From Cryptomeria japonica (lineage: Eukaryota; Streptophyta; Pinopsida; Cupressales; Cupressaceae), in NCBI RefSeq assembly GCF_030272615.1, contig NC_081415.1, forward strand, positions 422,123,757 through 422,187,756: DNA of 64,000 nucleotides, given 5' to 3'. Below, one piece after another: positions 12,176 to 23,264 of this stretch. Both the position numbers and the translations under genes were made by a program. The first letter of the stretch is position 1, and the number at the start of each line of letters is the position of its first letter. Below the pieces are notes generated by a model. The model had not been told where the DNA came from. It saw only the letters and a list, made by a program, of their open reading frames with translations, and made no database searches.

Positions 12176-12989
12176 ATATCTATCGAGCCTTGCTCTCAAG
12201 AAATTGATGCTATCAAATTGAAGAGAAGACAAACCAATAGAACTGACTATGCAAAGAACAGTGGCAATATCTCCAAGAAACGACAATTGAGACGTCATGC
12301 ACTACAAAGACCTGGTAATAACTCAGGAAAATTATTACAAACAGAAAGCAATGATCTTGAGAAAATTAATGTGAATCAAACACATTCTACTGCTCCTAAA
12401 CTTTCTCTAAAGACTCCTTCATTTCAACATGCATTGTCTAATTTCCAGAAAAGGATTGATATGTTGGAGGTCACAGAGCCATGTATTGTTTGTAAAGAAA
12501 TGTATGTGGGCATGACTACTAAAAAAGTCAATCACGTAGTTATGTGCATGAGATGTTGTGCTAAAAAAGGCCTCCACCGTTTCTCGTTATCAAACAATAT
12601 GGACTCGGGTGAGCAACCTTCTGTTTTAAAGTCTCTTTCTCAAGTAGAAGAAATGCTCATAGCAATAATTGCCCTTGTTTTGCAAGTAACGCATGCAAGG
12701 GGAGGACAATACACATATTCTGGCCACACAGTTAACTTCCCACAAGATATTTCTGAAATTGCAATAACATTGCCCCATCAAATTAAGCATTTAGAAATTC
12801 TTATTGTCCGTAGAACCAATTTGCAAGGACTAACTTATGGCTATTACGTGAATAGATTTCATGTCCTGGATGCATTGACTTACAAAATGAAACATGATCA
12901 ATACTACAAGGATGTAGTCATTGATCTAGATGCAGTGCATCTATTACCAGACCAAAGCATTGACATTACAGAGCTATTGCATTCAGTAC
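12176..12989 (+). pseudogene. Helitron Rep/helicase, N-terminal part (zinc region, DUF6570-like)
   Basis: First part of the Helitron rolling-circle transposase, cut by the retrotransposon. The frame is open from a probable splice acceptor (ATTAG, 12171-12175) up to the insertion point. After a basic N-terminus (KRRQTNRTDYAKN) come two Cys pairs (CIVCKEMY and CMRCC) and the conserved FSLSNNMDSGEQP, LSQVEEMLIA and VNFPQDISEIAITLP blocks of the region that precedes the Helitron-like N domain. At 12985-12989 (AGTAC) the gene is split. The same AGTAC follows the element at 31325-31329, and removing the insert plus one AGTAC keeps the frame. The first exon of the gene was not identified. Confidence 0.85.
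12985..12989. repeat. Target-site duplication, left copy (AGTAC)
   Basis: Five bases directly before the left LTR, identical to 31325-31329 after the right LTR. Five bases is the usual duplication for LTR retrotransposon integrases. Confidence 0.9.
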
Positions 12990-14383
12990 TAATGCCCTTG
13001 CAAAATGGACAAGATTAGTCTAAGATAAACAACACAAGACGCACAAGAAAATCGTTAGTGTTATTCAATCAAAAACTAATCTGAACAGGCATATCAAGAG
13101 AGACATTAAAATCATGCTAATATATCTAACTAATGAAACAAAGATAATGAGGCATCTCCAAATGCCTCTTAGCATGTTCTTAGCTCCTTCTCCCTTGTTC
13201 CTCTCCTCTCCAAGTTCCAAAATAGTGTAGCTCTCAGCAGCTTTTTGCACTATGGATGCTTATGGAAGATTGAGATTGAAGTATTTGCTCTAAATATGCA
13301 TAAAAAGCTAATACTATACTATTGATATTAAAATGATTGATTTTATCCAAAATGACAAGATATTAGTTAATTATACTAAAATGCTCTCTTAAAATGCCTA
13401 TAGCTTAAATGCATACAAGTTTTCAGGAGCTGGATTATGAAGAAATGGGCTCTATATATAGGAAAAATGGAGAAATGGATGGTTGAGATTGAGCAATCTC
13501 AATAAGGATCGGGATTGAATGATTTCAAATCCATGTGATGGCTTTCAACCCAATCCCAGGATGACAAGTGTCAATGTGAGATAGGTTGAGAGGAGAGGGA
13601 ATAAGCATTAAATGCTTGACATGACTTTAAGAATTAAAGTCAAGGTTGGTTGAATGAATAAACTCTTTATTCAAAGAATAAAGCTTTTATCCAATGGATA
13701 AACTCTTGTGCAAATGTGAAATGGATGAATATGGTCAAAACAATAAATGTTTGGGGAGACAAGTTTGAAATAACCATAAATGGTTATGTAAGAGCCATAA
13801 ATGATCATGTAAGAGCCATTAGTGGTCTTGGAAGACTTTGGGGGTTAATTTGTTGAACACACAAAGCATTAAAGGTTTTTCAAAGACTTTGGAGTCTTTG
13901 AGAAGTGACTCCATTTTGCTTAGGAATGTGACAATAATTAGGGGATGGATTAGGCTAATTAGGAAGGGGTTAGAAGAATCTAGAAGGGGATTTATGAATG
14001 CAATTGGATTTGGTGGGTGAGGGAAAATAGGATTTTATTTAAAATAAAAATTCATTTATTTCAATAAATGAGGGCAAGTTGCATTTGTAGGAAAATGCAA
14101 GTGGGGGAGGGGGATAATGATTTAAATAAATGTTTTTATTTAATTTATTTAAAAGAAGAAAAGGGGATTTTAATTAAATGAATAGATTTTATTTATTTAA
14201 TTGATTGTGAATTTGATTTAATGAATTAATTAAAATAAATTGAATAATTTATTTAATTAATAGAAGAATGTTTGGGAATAAATTAATTAAATGTTAATTT
14301 AATTAACTGATGGCTAGTGGATTTTTAATCAAATAAATAGCGAATATTTATTTAATTAAGTTGGACAGATTTGTGTGACTACA
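12990..14383 (-). repeat. 3' LTR of the Tat-type element
   Basis: It begins (plus strand) TAATGCCCTTGC and ends GTGTGACTACA. The other LTR begins TGATGCCC, so the first G has mutated to A here. The minus-strand TATA region reads TATATATAG instead of the TATAAATAG of the other LTR. The end nearest the internal region is AT-rich, with many TTTAATTAA-type strings. The small open frames inside it are not supported as genes. Confidence 0.93.
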
Positions 14384-14397
14384 TTTGCCCCTCTTTA
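14384..14397 (-). other. Polypurine tract of the Tat-type element
   Basis: On the minus strand the sequence directly before the 3' LTR is TAAAGAGGGGCAAA. This is the expected position and composition of the primer for plus-strand DNA synthesis. It fixes the direction of the element. Confidence 0.85.
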
Positions 14398-14693
14398 AGA
14401 CGGTGCGGTTTATCGCGTCGTTTCAAAGAAAGAAAAATAGGTGTGAAGAAAATGCCCCATAAAATGTAAATTTAATGGGTGGTATGCCCCCTCGAGAGAT
14501 GGGCCGAAAAATGTCAAAAAATCGAGCGATCTCTCGAAAAAGAATGAAAATTGGCAGGGTGGTAGAAGAGAAGGTGTTAGCCATACGATTGAAAAATAGA
14601 AGAAAAAGGGGGAAAAATGGAGAAATGGGGGGCTTGGGAAGTTCACGAGGACCACGGCGGTGAGCGGGGGGAAGTTACGGTGACGACGAAGAA
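14398..14693. other. Spacer between polypurine tract and PMD promoter
   Basis: Purine-rich on the plus strand (GAAAAAGAATGAAAATTGG, AGAAAAAGGGGGAAAAATGG). There is no coding support. It probably contains upstream promoter sequence for the antisense PMD gene, which starts 3' of it. Confidence 0.45.
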
Positions 14694-14700
14694 TATAAAT
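14694..14700 (+). promoter_or_regulatory. TATA box of the antisense PMD gene
   Basis: TATAAAT preceded by GAAGAA and followed by a GC-richer stretch, 97 bp before the PMD start codon. A start site about 30 bp downstream would give a 5' UTR near 70 nt. This suggests the gene has its own promoter instead of depending on LTR transcription. Supported by motif and position only. Confidence 0.55.
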
Positions 14701-14796
14701 GGGGTGAAAGGGGTGAAAACAGGATCATTTGTGACCGCGACCAGTGTGAAACCAGAGCTCTGAGAGTGACATTTGGAGAAGTGAGCAGCAGCTAGG

Positions 14797-17471
14797 ATGC
14801 CGATACCGATTACCGAGCACAGATTTGAGCGAGTTCGACGGTTCCAGCGCCCAGACGACTATGGACCAGCGGTACGCAAATTCAAAAATTTAATTTGTAT
14901 GCATTGTTGATAGGTTTTAAGCTGAGTCCAAATCAAGTCGGAGCAAGAGCGTTGGAACTATGGTTTTGGTGCTTTTGCTCCATGAACTAGCGCTACTGCG
15001 TCGCAATGGCGCTATTGCCCCATTGTTTGAGCGCGTTTGTTTTGTTGCAGCGCTATTGTATGCAAGTTTAAGTGCTATTGAGGGCATGTGTGAGCGCTAT
15101 GGAACTTTATTAGCGCTACTGTGTAGTTGTTTGAGCGCATTTGTAGTTTGAGCGCTATGAGATAGCTGATTGAACGTTTTTGCTAGGGTTGTAGCGCTAT
15201 TGTTGGGAAACTAGCGCTTTTGATGGTAAAATAGCATTTTTGCTTTAGGATAAAGAGATGCCCCAGTTTGGATGAAGAAAATCTCTCGATGTCAATGATT
15301 GATGGATGGCGATGTGAAGTGGGAGTTGTTTTGAACCATAGCAGCCTGATGAGACTTAGGTCATTTGTTAGGAGAAATGCCCGTTGAAGTCTAGTTGGCC
15401 ATGATTGCTTACCTGTTGAGACCCAAAGATATTTGATCAAAGTATCTGCTGATAGTCTAGGTTTAAACTTAAGAAAGTTTGAAAACAAAACAACTGATGG
15501 TGATTGATGAATGCTCATGTGCAGGAGGAGCTGCGCGTGTTGCAGTTATGTGAGCGACATCCTGCAACACAGGGGTTGCGGGATCGATTGACACAGGCGG
15601 AGATAGACTATATTGCCACGACGAGACTATATGAGGTGATGCACATGCCTGTGATTCGTACGAATCACAGATTGATTACAGCATTAGCAGAGCGATGGCA
15701 CAGCGAGACGTGCACCTTCCATCTAGCACAGAGGGAGATGACAGTGACCCTAGAGGATGTGTGGCACATCCTGCGGATTCCGATTCGGGGGGAGCTAGTC
15801 ACATATGACAGATCCTGGGGGACTCTTGCAGTGCAGAGGATTTTTGATGAGGACGTTTTCATTGATGATGGCTCCATTGCCTGGGAGGAGATAACGGCAT
15901 TATATGAGCCTCTTCTAGCAGTTTTGTCTGGCATTGTGGGAGGATTACTGTGTCCAGACAGACGATCACATGGTTTGGCCATGGGGTGGGGACAGGTGAT
16001 AGAGATGATGATGACCGAGGGGACCCGATTTGCGTGGGGGTCATGCGTGTTGGCGCACTTGTATCAGGAGCTCCATGAGGTGGTTTACCGGGGGAGGGGT
16101 TCCTTAGCAGTGGGCATGACGCTGCTGCATATTTGGGCCTGGGAGCACCTACCAGTGAGTCGACCGGTGAGTCTGAGATTTCGGGTAGTAGACCAGTCGT
16201 ACATGTTTATGTATAGCGGCATGATGAGTCAGCCCCACCTGGGGAAGTTAGAGTGGTGGTGGCGAGCATTAGATGATCTGGATGCAGTTATATGGCGGTC
16301 ATACTTGGAGTGTGAGCCATGGGATGATGATGCAGAGGCATTGCCTTATGTTTTTATGACCCGGTTTCTCATTGGGAGGACCGCATACCATGTGGAGAGA
16401 CAGGTGCCTGGGAGAGTGCTGAGACAGTTTAGGCGGCAACAGGGACTGCCCAGTGGATCAGGAGAGTATGCTTGAGTTATTCGGGAGAGGTACGCATGGG
16501 GGCCAGTGCTACCATATGATCAGGCACTGGTAGAGTTTCGGACATTGCAGGCGAGACCGTGGGACATACGACCGAGGGTCGTGGATGCAGGTGTTATAGA
16601 TGAGTACACGCAGTACCGGGCAGCGCACCCGATCTTACGGATCTCTGATCCAACCAAGCCGATCCCAGCTTTTGAGGATGAGAGGGGACGAAGACGGAGG
16701 AGGGCAGGAGGTCGAGGACCGAGGGCAGGTGGAGGAGGAGGAGGAGGAGGAGGAAGAGGGTTGGGGATGCGGAGTCAACGGAGAGGGAGAGGTGGACTGC
16801 CTCTACAGATATCACAGGGACCATTGATATAGGGAGGAGTTCAGCTAAGTGGGAGGGGGATGGAGAGGGAGATCCCGATGGACAGAGGGGAGGGGACTAC
16901 TGGAGAGGGTGGTGCAGGTGAGGCGGCCATGGATACCGGGGAGGGAGCTACTGGAGATCTGCAAGATCATATGATAGTACGTTTATAGACTCAGATAGAG
17001 GATTTGGAGGTGGAGGTGGCAGCTAGAGATGTGCAGCTATTTGCACGGGAGTCAAAGCTGGCGGTGGTGCTGCGGGAGAGGGATAGTGCAGTGGAGAGAT
17101 TGGCAGAGCTGCAGGAGAGAGTGTGGGTTGGAGTAGGAGCATAGGGGCCTACGGGGGAGGTGATGAGGGAGATGCGACGAGCACAGGCGGAGATAGACTA
17201 CTAGCAGGGTTTATATGAGCAGGTGGTGCCAGTTAGTTAGCGAGCTCTTAGCTATTCGCAGATGCGACAGGCTAGATCAGAGCGATCGCAGAGGGTGCAG
17301 AGCAGTGGGGGTGTGATGGGTCCGCTGTGGAGGGAGAGATCAGGGGATGCAGGAGTGAGTGGTGGTTCGATGAGGCCTCCACGGAGAGATGGATCAGGTG
17401 GTGCAGGCACCAGTGGGAGAGTCGGTGGCGATGGTGGTGGTGGTACAACATCTGGCCAGAGTGGCTTTTGA
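14797..17471 (+). pseudogene. Plant mobile domain (PMD, MAIN-like) gene on the antisense strand, two exons
   Basis: PMD proteins are found in plant transposons and in the host proteins MAIN and MAIL1. Exon 1 (14797-14871, 25 codons) starts MPIPITEHRFERVRRF and ends at a GT donor. The intron is 14872-15524 (653 bp, ending CATGTGCAG). Exon 2 starts at 15525 in the same phase with EELRVLQLCERHP. Typical PMD blocks follow: YEVMHMPVIRTNHRLITALAE, ERWHSETCTFHL, EMTVTLEDVWHILRIPI, LLHIWAWEHLPVSRP and FLIGRTAYHVERQ. After about residue 380 come an Arg/Gly-rich stretch and a charged, coiled-coil-like segment (IEDLEVEVAARDVQL). One frame continues to the TGA at 17469, but it has TGA at 16473 and TAGs at 16830, 16986, 17142, 17202 and 17238. 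Most sit where Gln or Arg fits. It converges on the gag-pol unit. Confidence 0.85.
14948..15238 (+). repeat. Array of AGCGCTATTG-like motifs spaced about 20 bp, in the PMD intron
   Basis: Fifteen cores (AGCGCT or one-to-two-base variants) start at 14948, 14968, 14989, 15008, 15030, 15049, 15071, 15093, 15112, 15134, 15151, 15173, 15193, 15213 and 15233. Steps are 17-22 bp with a mean of 20.4. The right flank is usually ATTG, TTTG or ACTG, which gives the palindromic core a direction. The spacing is not a multiple of three, and the array lies inside the predicted intron. A mirror-image array lies at 29631-29844. Confidence 0.85.
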
Positions 17472-19960
17472 GAGAGCATTTTTGCATATATGTATTGTAT
17501 CCTTGTCTATTTTTTTGGACTGTATCTTAGATGGCTCTTGGTAGCCGATTTTGTAGACTTCATTGTACTCTGATATATGAGACGATATATATGAGGAGAT
17601 CCCATATTTGGATGATATGCAGTTGATTTATATGGATGTTTATGCAGGATGATGAGTTTTTGCTTAGATGGATATGTGTACATGTATGCATGAGATGTTT
17701 CTTATATGCATGTTTTTATGATGATTTATGATGTAGGATACTGACATATGAATGCAGGTTTATATATATATGATTTGTTTGATTTTTGATGTAATGCTTT
17801 ATATATGTGATGCCATGATGATGATGTATGCTTATGATAATTTATGAATAGGATTTTGGTGTTTCCTATTTTGATATAATGATGAGATGATTTATGTGAT
17901 GATGTTAATGCAATGGTCGAATGAATGATGTTATGTATGGATATGCATCTAGATGTTTTTAGATGAATGTAATATGGATAAACAAAATGTAAAGTACAAA
18001 TGTTTATATGATAATGTCTAAATAAATGCCTATGTATAATGGATATATATATAATGGTATGAACCAATGTTTGGAAACAAATGGGTTTATGATTCTAAAT
18101 GCTTAAATATGATGTTAAGTAAAAATGATAATGTGATGATACTATAACTATAAATGAATGTATGCAATAATAAATGATAAAGGATGATAAAATGATGATG
18201 GATAATCGACACTATATGAATGCCTAGTAAATGACTTAATATAATCAAAGACAATTTACTCCCACGAATGAATCTAATTATTTATGATTGATGCAATGAT
18301 GCAAATGTTTAATGAAAACTAACGCCAAAAATGAACCATATGCAATGTTAAGTTTAGAAATGACATGAATGTTCTTAATGCGAGATGCAACTAAATGCGA
18401 TGATGATATGACCATGAGGAATGCAAGGTTTTTGAGACTTTGCATGATGCATTGATGATGTATCAAAGTACTCGGTCGTGATTGTATCCAAGACTAGTTT
18501 TAATGGTCACTTTTGCATATAAAACCTACATATGAATGAGTGAATGGATGGGTGATATGCTACATAATGCAATATATAAATAGATGAGATGAAATGACGA
18601 TCCATAGTGCTCTATTTTCATCATTGAGCTTTTAAAATGTTGGAAGAGAATACAAGCATCTTGACATAATGATTCAAGATGACCTGAGTATTCCTTTCAT
18701 GGATTTTATATAGCAAGTTAATACAAACGACTTGATATAAGGGTCAAGTCGACCAGAGTATTGCTTGCGGAACAGACAAGGATTATCGTCGTTCATGCAT
18801 GACTTGGATCGTCCTCCTTGATCTTAGGCTGATCATATCCTGAGACAAGTGCATACCGTACTAAGAGATAAAACCTTTATCCAATTTGGATGAGGAGAAA
18901 CCAAAGAATGAGCATTGTACCTGCAAACAAATAGTATATACATAAAGAATAAAGAATATGGATCCTTGGTAATGGTTCATGCTCATATGGTCGAGGTATA
19001 CGCTGTAGTCAGCAAGCCGTAATGATCCATGACAGCATTTGGCATAAGATCACATAGCTTGGTGAACTTCCCACGTAGACACCATCAGTACATGCCCCAA
19101 AACTTCATCGGAAATAATGCGCAAACAATACAAAACAATGCTGAAAGATCCCGATACAGATAAACGAATGATTGTACTCACAAATCAACCAAGTATTTGA
19201 TAGCTTAACATAATTTTCTTGTCAAAGAAAACGTCACTTTTGTCTTTGTTTTGGTAAGGAACGATGCATCCTTGTTGAAGACAGTTTCTTAAGTGTTGAT
19301 GTTGATTGTGTGGTTTGATTGATAAATGGTCATCGTGTGAGTATTTTGTCAATGCTTGTTTTGGTATCTGCATGGATGAGTATGTACAAAGTGTTGCCAT
19401 GTTTTTGTTGGATTTTTGAATGGTTTGTTGATGTTTTTGGATTTTGAATTGTTTTGAATGTTTTTGGTATTTTTGTGTTGTTTTGAATGTTTTTGGTATT
19501 TTGTTGAGACATTTTCCAATGTTTTTGGTATTTTGATGATTGCTTGAATGAAGAACTTAATGAATCATAAGACAATGTAGAATCCACTTCCATCAATAGG
19601 TTAAAGGCATTGCCCCCAGTTTTAGACATGACTATGAAAAAGCGGGATGCAAGATGTATGGAGTACTATCATAATTGTAGATGAATAACAAGCCATGGTT
19701 TTGGATGGATGGATGTATGTATGAAGTAGATGTGATCGCAACAAGTCTGAAAGATACTGGAGCCATTGTCTTTACGAGTGGCGCCTGTTTGCCAGGTTTT
19801 CACCATCGTACTTACCCAAGGTGCCACCGGAGTGGTTGTTCACCATTTGGATGCATGATTTTCTTTACTTTTTTGAATGTTTTTGTATTTTCTTCAGGAC
19901 ATTTTTCTGAACGTTTTTGATATTTTCTGGTATGTAGGGGAGCCTGATGCTCTATACCCC
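17472..19960. other. Non-coding zone between the convergent PMD and pol units
   Basis: AT-rich with dense ATGATG/GATGATT low-complexity sequence up to about 18480. From 18480 to 19180 it is more complex but has no coding support. At 19380-19560 and 19860-19930 there are runs of TTTTTGGTATTTTG and GAATGTTTTTG. Both transcripts should end here, but I could not single out reliable terminators. Confidence 0.55.
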
Positions 19961-21296
19961 TTAGGTATAAAACCGTTTTAGGTGCATGCTGTTGATTGGA
20001 TCTGCAAGCGGTTCTCCTTCTGATGTAGCCAACTGATATGCCCCGGACCCGAACACAGCAGTGACAACATATGGGCCCGGCCAATTTGTTTCAAACTTGC
20101 CCTGATGTTCTTTGTTTGGTTGGTTGCGAGGATTCTCTCGTAGAACAAGATCACCTACCTCAAATGTACGAGGTCTAACTTGGTGATTGTAGCTTCTGCT
20201 CATGCGCTGCTGATAGGCTTTGAGGTGGTTGTATGCAGCTTGTCATTTCTCATCAAGTAGCTCTAAGTCCTGAAGACGAGATACTCTATATGCTTCATCA
20301 TCGATGAGATTGTGCAAGGAAACCCGTAATGATGGTATCTCGACCTCAATAGGCAAGATAGCTTCTGCACCATAGACCAATGAATAAGGAGTTGCACCTG
20401 TAGGGGTTCGAATGCTAGTTCGATATGCCCATAGCGCTGGATTTAGTTGAACATGTCAATCACGGCTGGCATCGTTGACTGTCTTCTTGAGGATTCTCAA
20501 TATGTTTTTATTCGATGCTTCAACCTGACCATTTCCTTGTGGGTAATAGGGGGTGGAAAAGCAGTGTTGGATATGAAATTTCTCACAAAGTTCACGGACA
20601 TCCTGATTTTTGAAAGGAAGACCGTTATCTATGATGATGGACATGGGCACACCATACCGGCAGATGATGTAGTTGAGGATGAATGAGGCGATCTACTTGC
20701 CGGTGACTTGGGTAAGTGGAACAACTTCGATCCATTTTGTGAAATATTCGGTGGCGGTAATAATGAATTTATGGCCATTAGATGAAGATGGATGAATCTT
20801 ACCCACAAGGTCAAGGCCCCATTGACAAAAAGGCCATGGTGTCATGATTGGTTGTAGTTCCTATGCTGGTGCATGTATCAGGTCACCATGAACTTGACAT
20901 TTTCTTGCATTTTCTGGCAAAGTAGTAGGAATCCTTTTCCATAGATGGCCAATAGTATCCATTGCGCATGAGTTTCTTGGCTAGTGACAGACCACTTGAG
21001 TGAGTCCCGCAAATTCCTTCATGTACCTCTTCCAAGGCCTTTGTTATCTCACCTTGTTCCAGACATCGAAGGAGAGTACCATCAAAACCGCGTCGGTATA
21101 GGGTTTCGGTAATAATGGTATATCGAGCAGTTTGGCGAATGAAGGTTTTACGTTGGTTATTCGATTGGTTGGGAGGAAGGGTGTGATCGCGGAGATAGGT
21201 GTAGAATTCACCATACCATGGGGATTCAGAACCGATAAGGCAACATATCATTTTGGATTCGAGGATATCATAAGCGGGAATCCAAAGCTATTCGAC
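19961..21296 (-). pseudogene. Integrase of the Tat-type element, decayed
   Basis: Inserts the cDNA into the host genome. The zinc-binding N-domain is visible (VHEGICGTH and FARKCKKM with the HHCC pattern) at about 21100-20900. The catalytic core has CQWGLDLVGKIHP (first Asp, near 20815), IIIDNGLPF (second Asp, near 20630) and PYYPQGNGQVEASN (Glu, near 20520). The C-terminal part has DLVLREN, NWPGPYVV and AYQLATSEGEPL and ends HLKRFYT at 19961. I saw no chromodomain, as expected for Tat. Damage: frameshift near 20905, TAG near 20693 (Gln expected), stop near 20454 (Trp expected) and TGA near 20243 (Arg expected). Confidence 0.88.
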
Positions 21297-22329
21297 CAAG
21301 AACTCGTAGCGTGTTGAATTCTGTGGAAGATCTAGTAGGGATGCGATGGTAGCCATGGCATCAGCAGCTCGATTCTGATCTCTTGGTATCTGCTCAAAAG
21401 TGATAGTAGTAAATGATGTCTTTAGAGTGTCCACCATTTGCTTATATGGCATGAGTTTATCATCCTTGGTCTGATATTCATCGATTGCTTGTCGAATGAC
21501 CAGTTGGGAGTCACCATATACTTGCAGTTCTTGTAATTTCCATTGTACGGCTAGCCTGAGTCCTGTGATCAAGGCCTCATACTCTGCTATGTTGTTGGTG
21601 CAGGGAAATGTGAGCCTGTAAGACTTCGGGATGCTATCACCTTGAGGTGTGATAAACAGAATGCTTGCCCCCGAGCCATGCCTAGTGTATGAACCATCAA
21701 AGTAAAGTTTCCATGTTGTTGTGATCGTTAATATCTCTTCATCTGGAAAATTGGAAATGAGAGGATGATCACCTATGAGAGGTGCATCGGCCAACTGATC
21801 TGCAATAACTTGACCTTTGATAGCTTTACGGTCCACGTACTCGATGTCAAATTCACTTAGAATCATTACCCATTTGGCCAAGCGGCCTGTCAGTGCTGCT
21901 TTGCTGAGTAAATACTTGAGTGGATCAATCTTTGCACTGAGTTGCACCTTATGTGTTAACAGATAGTGCCTCAGTTTAGTGGCTGCTAAGATTACTGCTA
22001 GGCAAGCTCGCTCAATAGGTGTGTAATTGAGTTCATAGCCAACCAGTGTGCGAGAGATGTAGTAAACAGCACACTCCTTTCCTTCTGCATTATGTTGTGC
22101 CAGTAGTACACCCAATGTTGTACTTGTTGTTGAGATATAGAGTAACAACAGTCTACTTGGATCTGGTGGCATCAACAATGGCGGATTCATGAGATAGTCT
22201 TTAAGTGTCTGAAATGCTTGTTGGCATCTGGCATCCCACTGAAAGCGGATGTTCTTATGTAGCAGGTGTGTGAATGGGTGACATTTATCAACCAATTGTG
22301 CAATGAATCTTCGGATGGATTGAAGTCAC
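21288..22329 (-). pseudogene. Tandem RNase H domains (native plus acquired archaeal-type)
   Basis: RNase H degrades the RNA strand during reverse transcription. The first, ancestral domain follows RT: WDARCQQAFQTLKDYL, YISTTSTTLGVLLAQ and YTPIERACLAVILAATKLRHY. Its first catalytic acidic residue seems replaced in LLLLYISTTS. A connector (FDIEYVDRKAIKGQVIADQL) leads to a second domain with clear acidic residues in LYFDGSYTRHGSG, NIAEYEALITGL, YGDSQLV and NRAADAMA. Keeping active-site residues only in the second copy fits the known pattern in Tat elements, where the acquired domain takes over. A TAG at about 21286 (Gln expected) separates it from integrase. Confidence 0.87.
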
Positions 22330-23255
22330 CCTTGTAATGTCCTGAGCTGACTGATATTCTTTGGTGGTGGCATATCCATGATTGCCTTAACCTTTGCTGG
22401 ATCAACCTCAATGCCTTTGCTTGAGACAATGTATCCTAGAAGTTTCTCGGAGGTTATTCCAAAGACACATTTCTTTGGGTTGAGTCGAACATGGTATTGT
22501 TCCAGTCAATCAAAGATTCTATCTAAGACGTGGAGATGCCCTTCTCTGGTGAGTGATTTTGCTAGTAAGTCATCAACATAATCTTCCATCATAGTATGCA
22601 TCATGTCATGGAAGATGGTGGTCATTACTCTTTGATAGGTTGCTCCTGCATTCTGTAGATCGAAAGGCATTACATTCCAGCAATATGTGCCCCATGGATA
22701 GGTGAAGGCTGTCTTATGTTGATCTTCTGGTGCGATCTTTATCTGATTGTACCTTGAAAAGCCATCCATAGGTGAAAGCATGGCATGTCCCGCTGTCAGA
22801 TCCACTATGATGTCGATATTTGGAAGGGGGAAGTCATCCTTAGGACAGGCCTTATTCAGATCTCTGAAGTCAGTACAAATGCAGATGCCCCCTTTTGGTT
22901 TGCCGACAGGCACAATATTGGAGATCCATTATGCATAATCAATTGGTCTAATGAAACCAACATCTAGGAGTTTTTTGAGTTCTGTTTTGACTAGTACTGC
23001 AATCTGAGGATGCATCTTACGAAGCTTTTGCTTGACAAGTTTGGCTCCTTCTGCTACGGTAAGGTGATGCATGACTAAATCAGGATCAAGCCAAGGCATG
23101 TCTGCATATGACCATGCAAAGTTGAACTGGCGTGTCTGGAAGAATTCTATAAATTTAGGTTGTTCCTCTGGAGTGAGAAGAGATGCCAGATGTATGAGAT
23201 GAGGATTTTCAAGAGTCCCCACATTGTATTCTTTGGTTTCCTCGATGAGAATCAT
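22330..23255 (-). pseudogene. Reverse transcriptase of the Tat-type element, decayed
   Basis: Copies the element RNA into DNA. Visible blocks in order: HPQIAVLVKTELKKLLDVGF and IRPIDYA, then VPVGKPKGGICICTDFRDLN, KACPKDDFPLPNID, MDGFSRYNQIKIAPED, AFTYPWGTYCWNVMPFDLQN, GATYQRVMTTIF and the catalytic YVDDLLAKS (YVDD at about 22566-22577). Then LNPKKCVFGITSEKLLGYIV runs to the thumb. Breaks: stop near 22928 between the fingers and the rest, TGA near 22505 (Arg expected) and TGA near 22330 (Arg expected). The catalytic residues survive, so the domain is recent enough for lineage analysis. Confidence 0.92.
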
Positions 23256-23264
23256 TGATCGTTC

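Noticed and set aside
13065-13250. A 61-codon frame also found at 30009-30194
   Set aside because: The duplication is simply the two LTR copies. No domain, and it overlaps LTR regulatory sequence.
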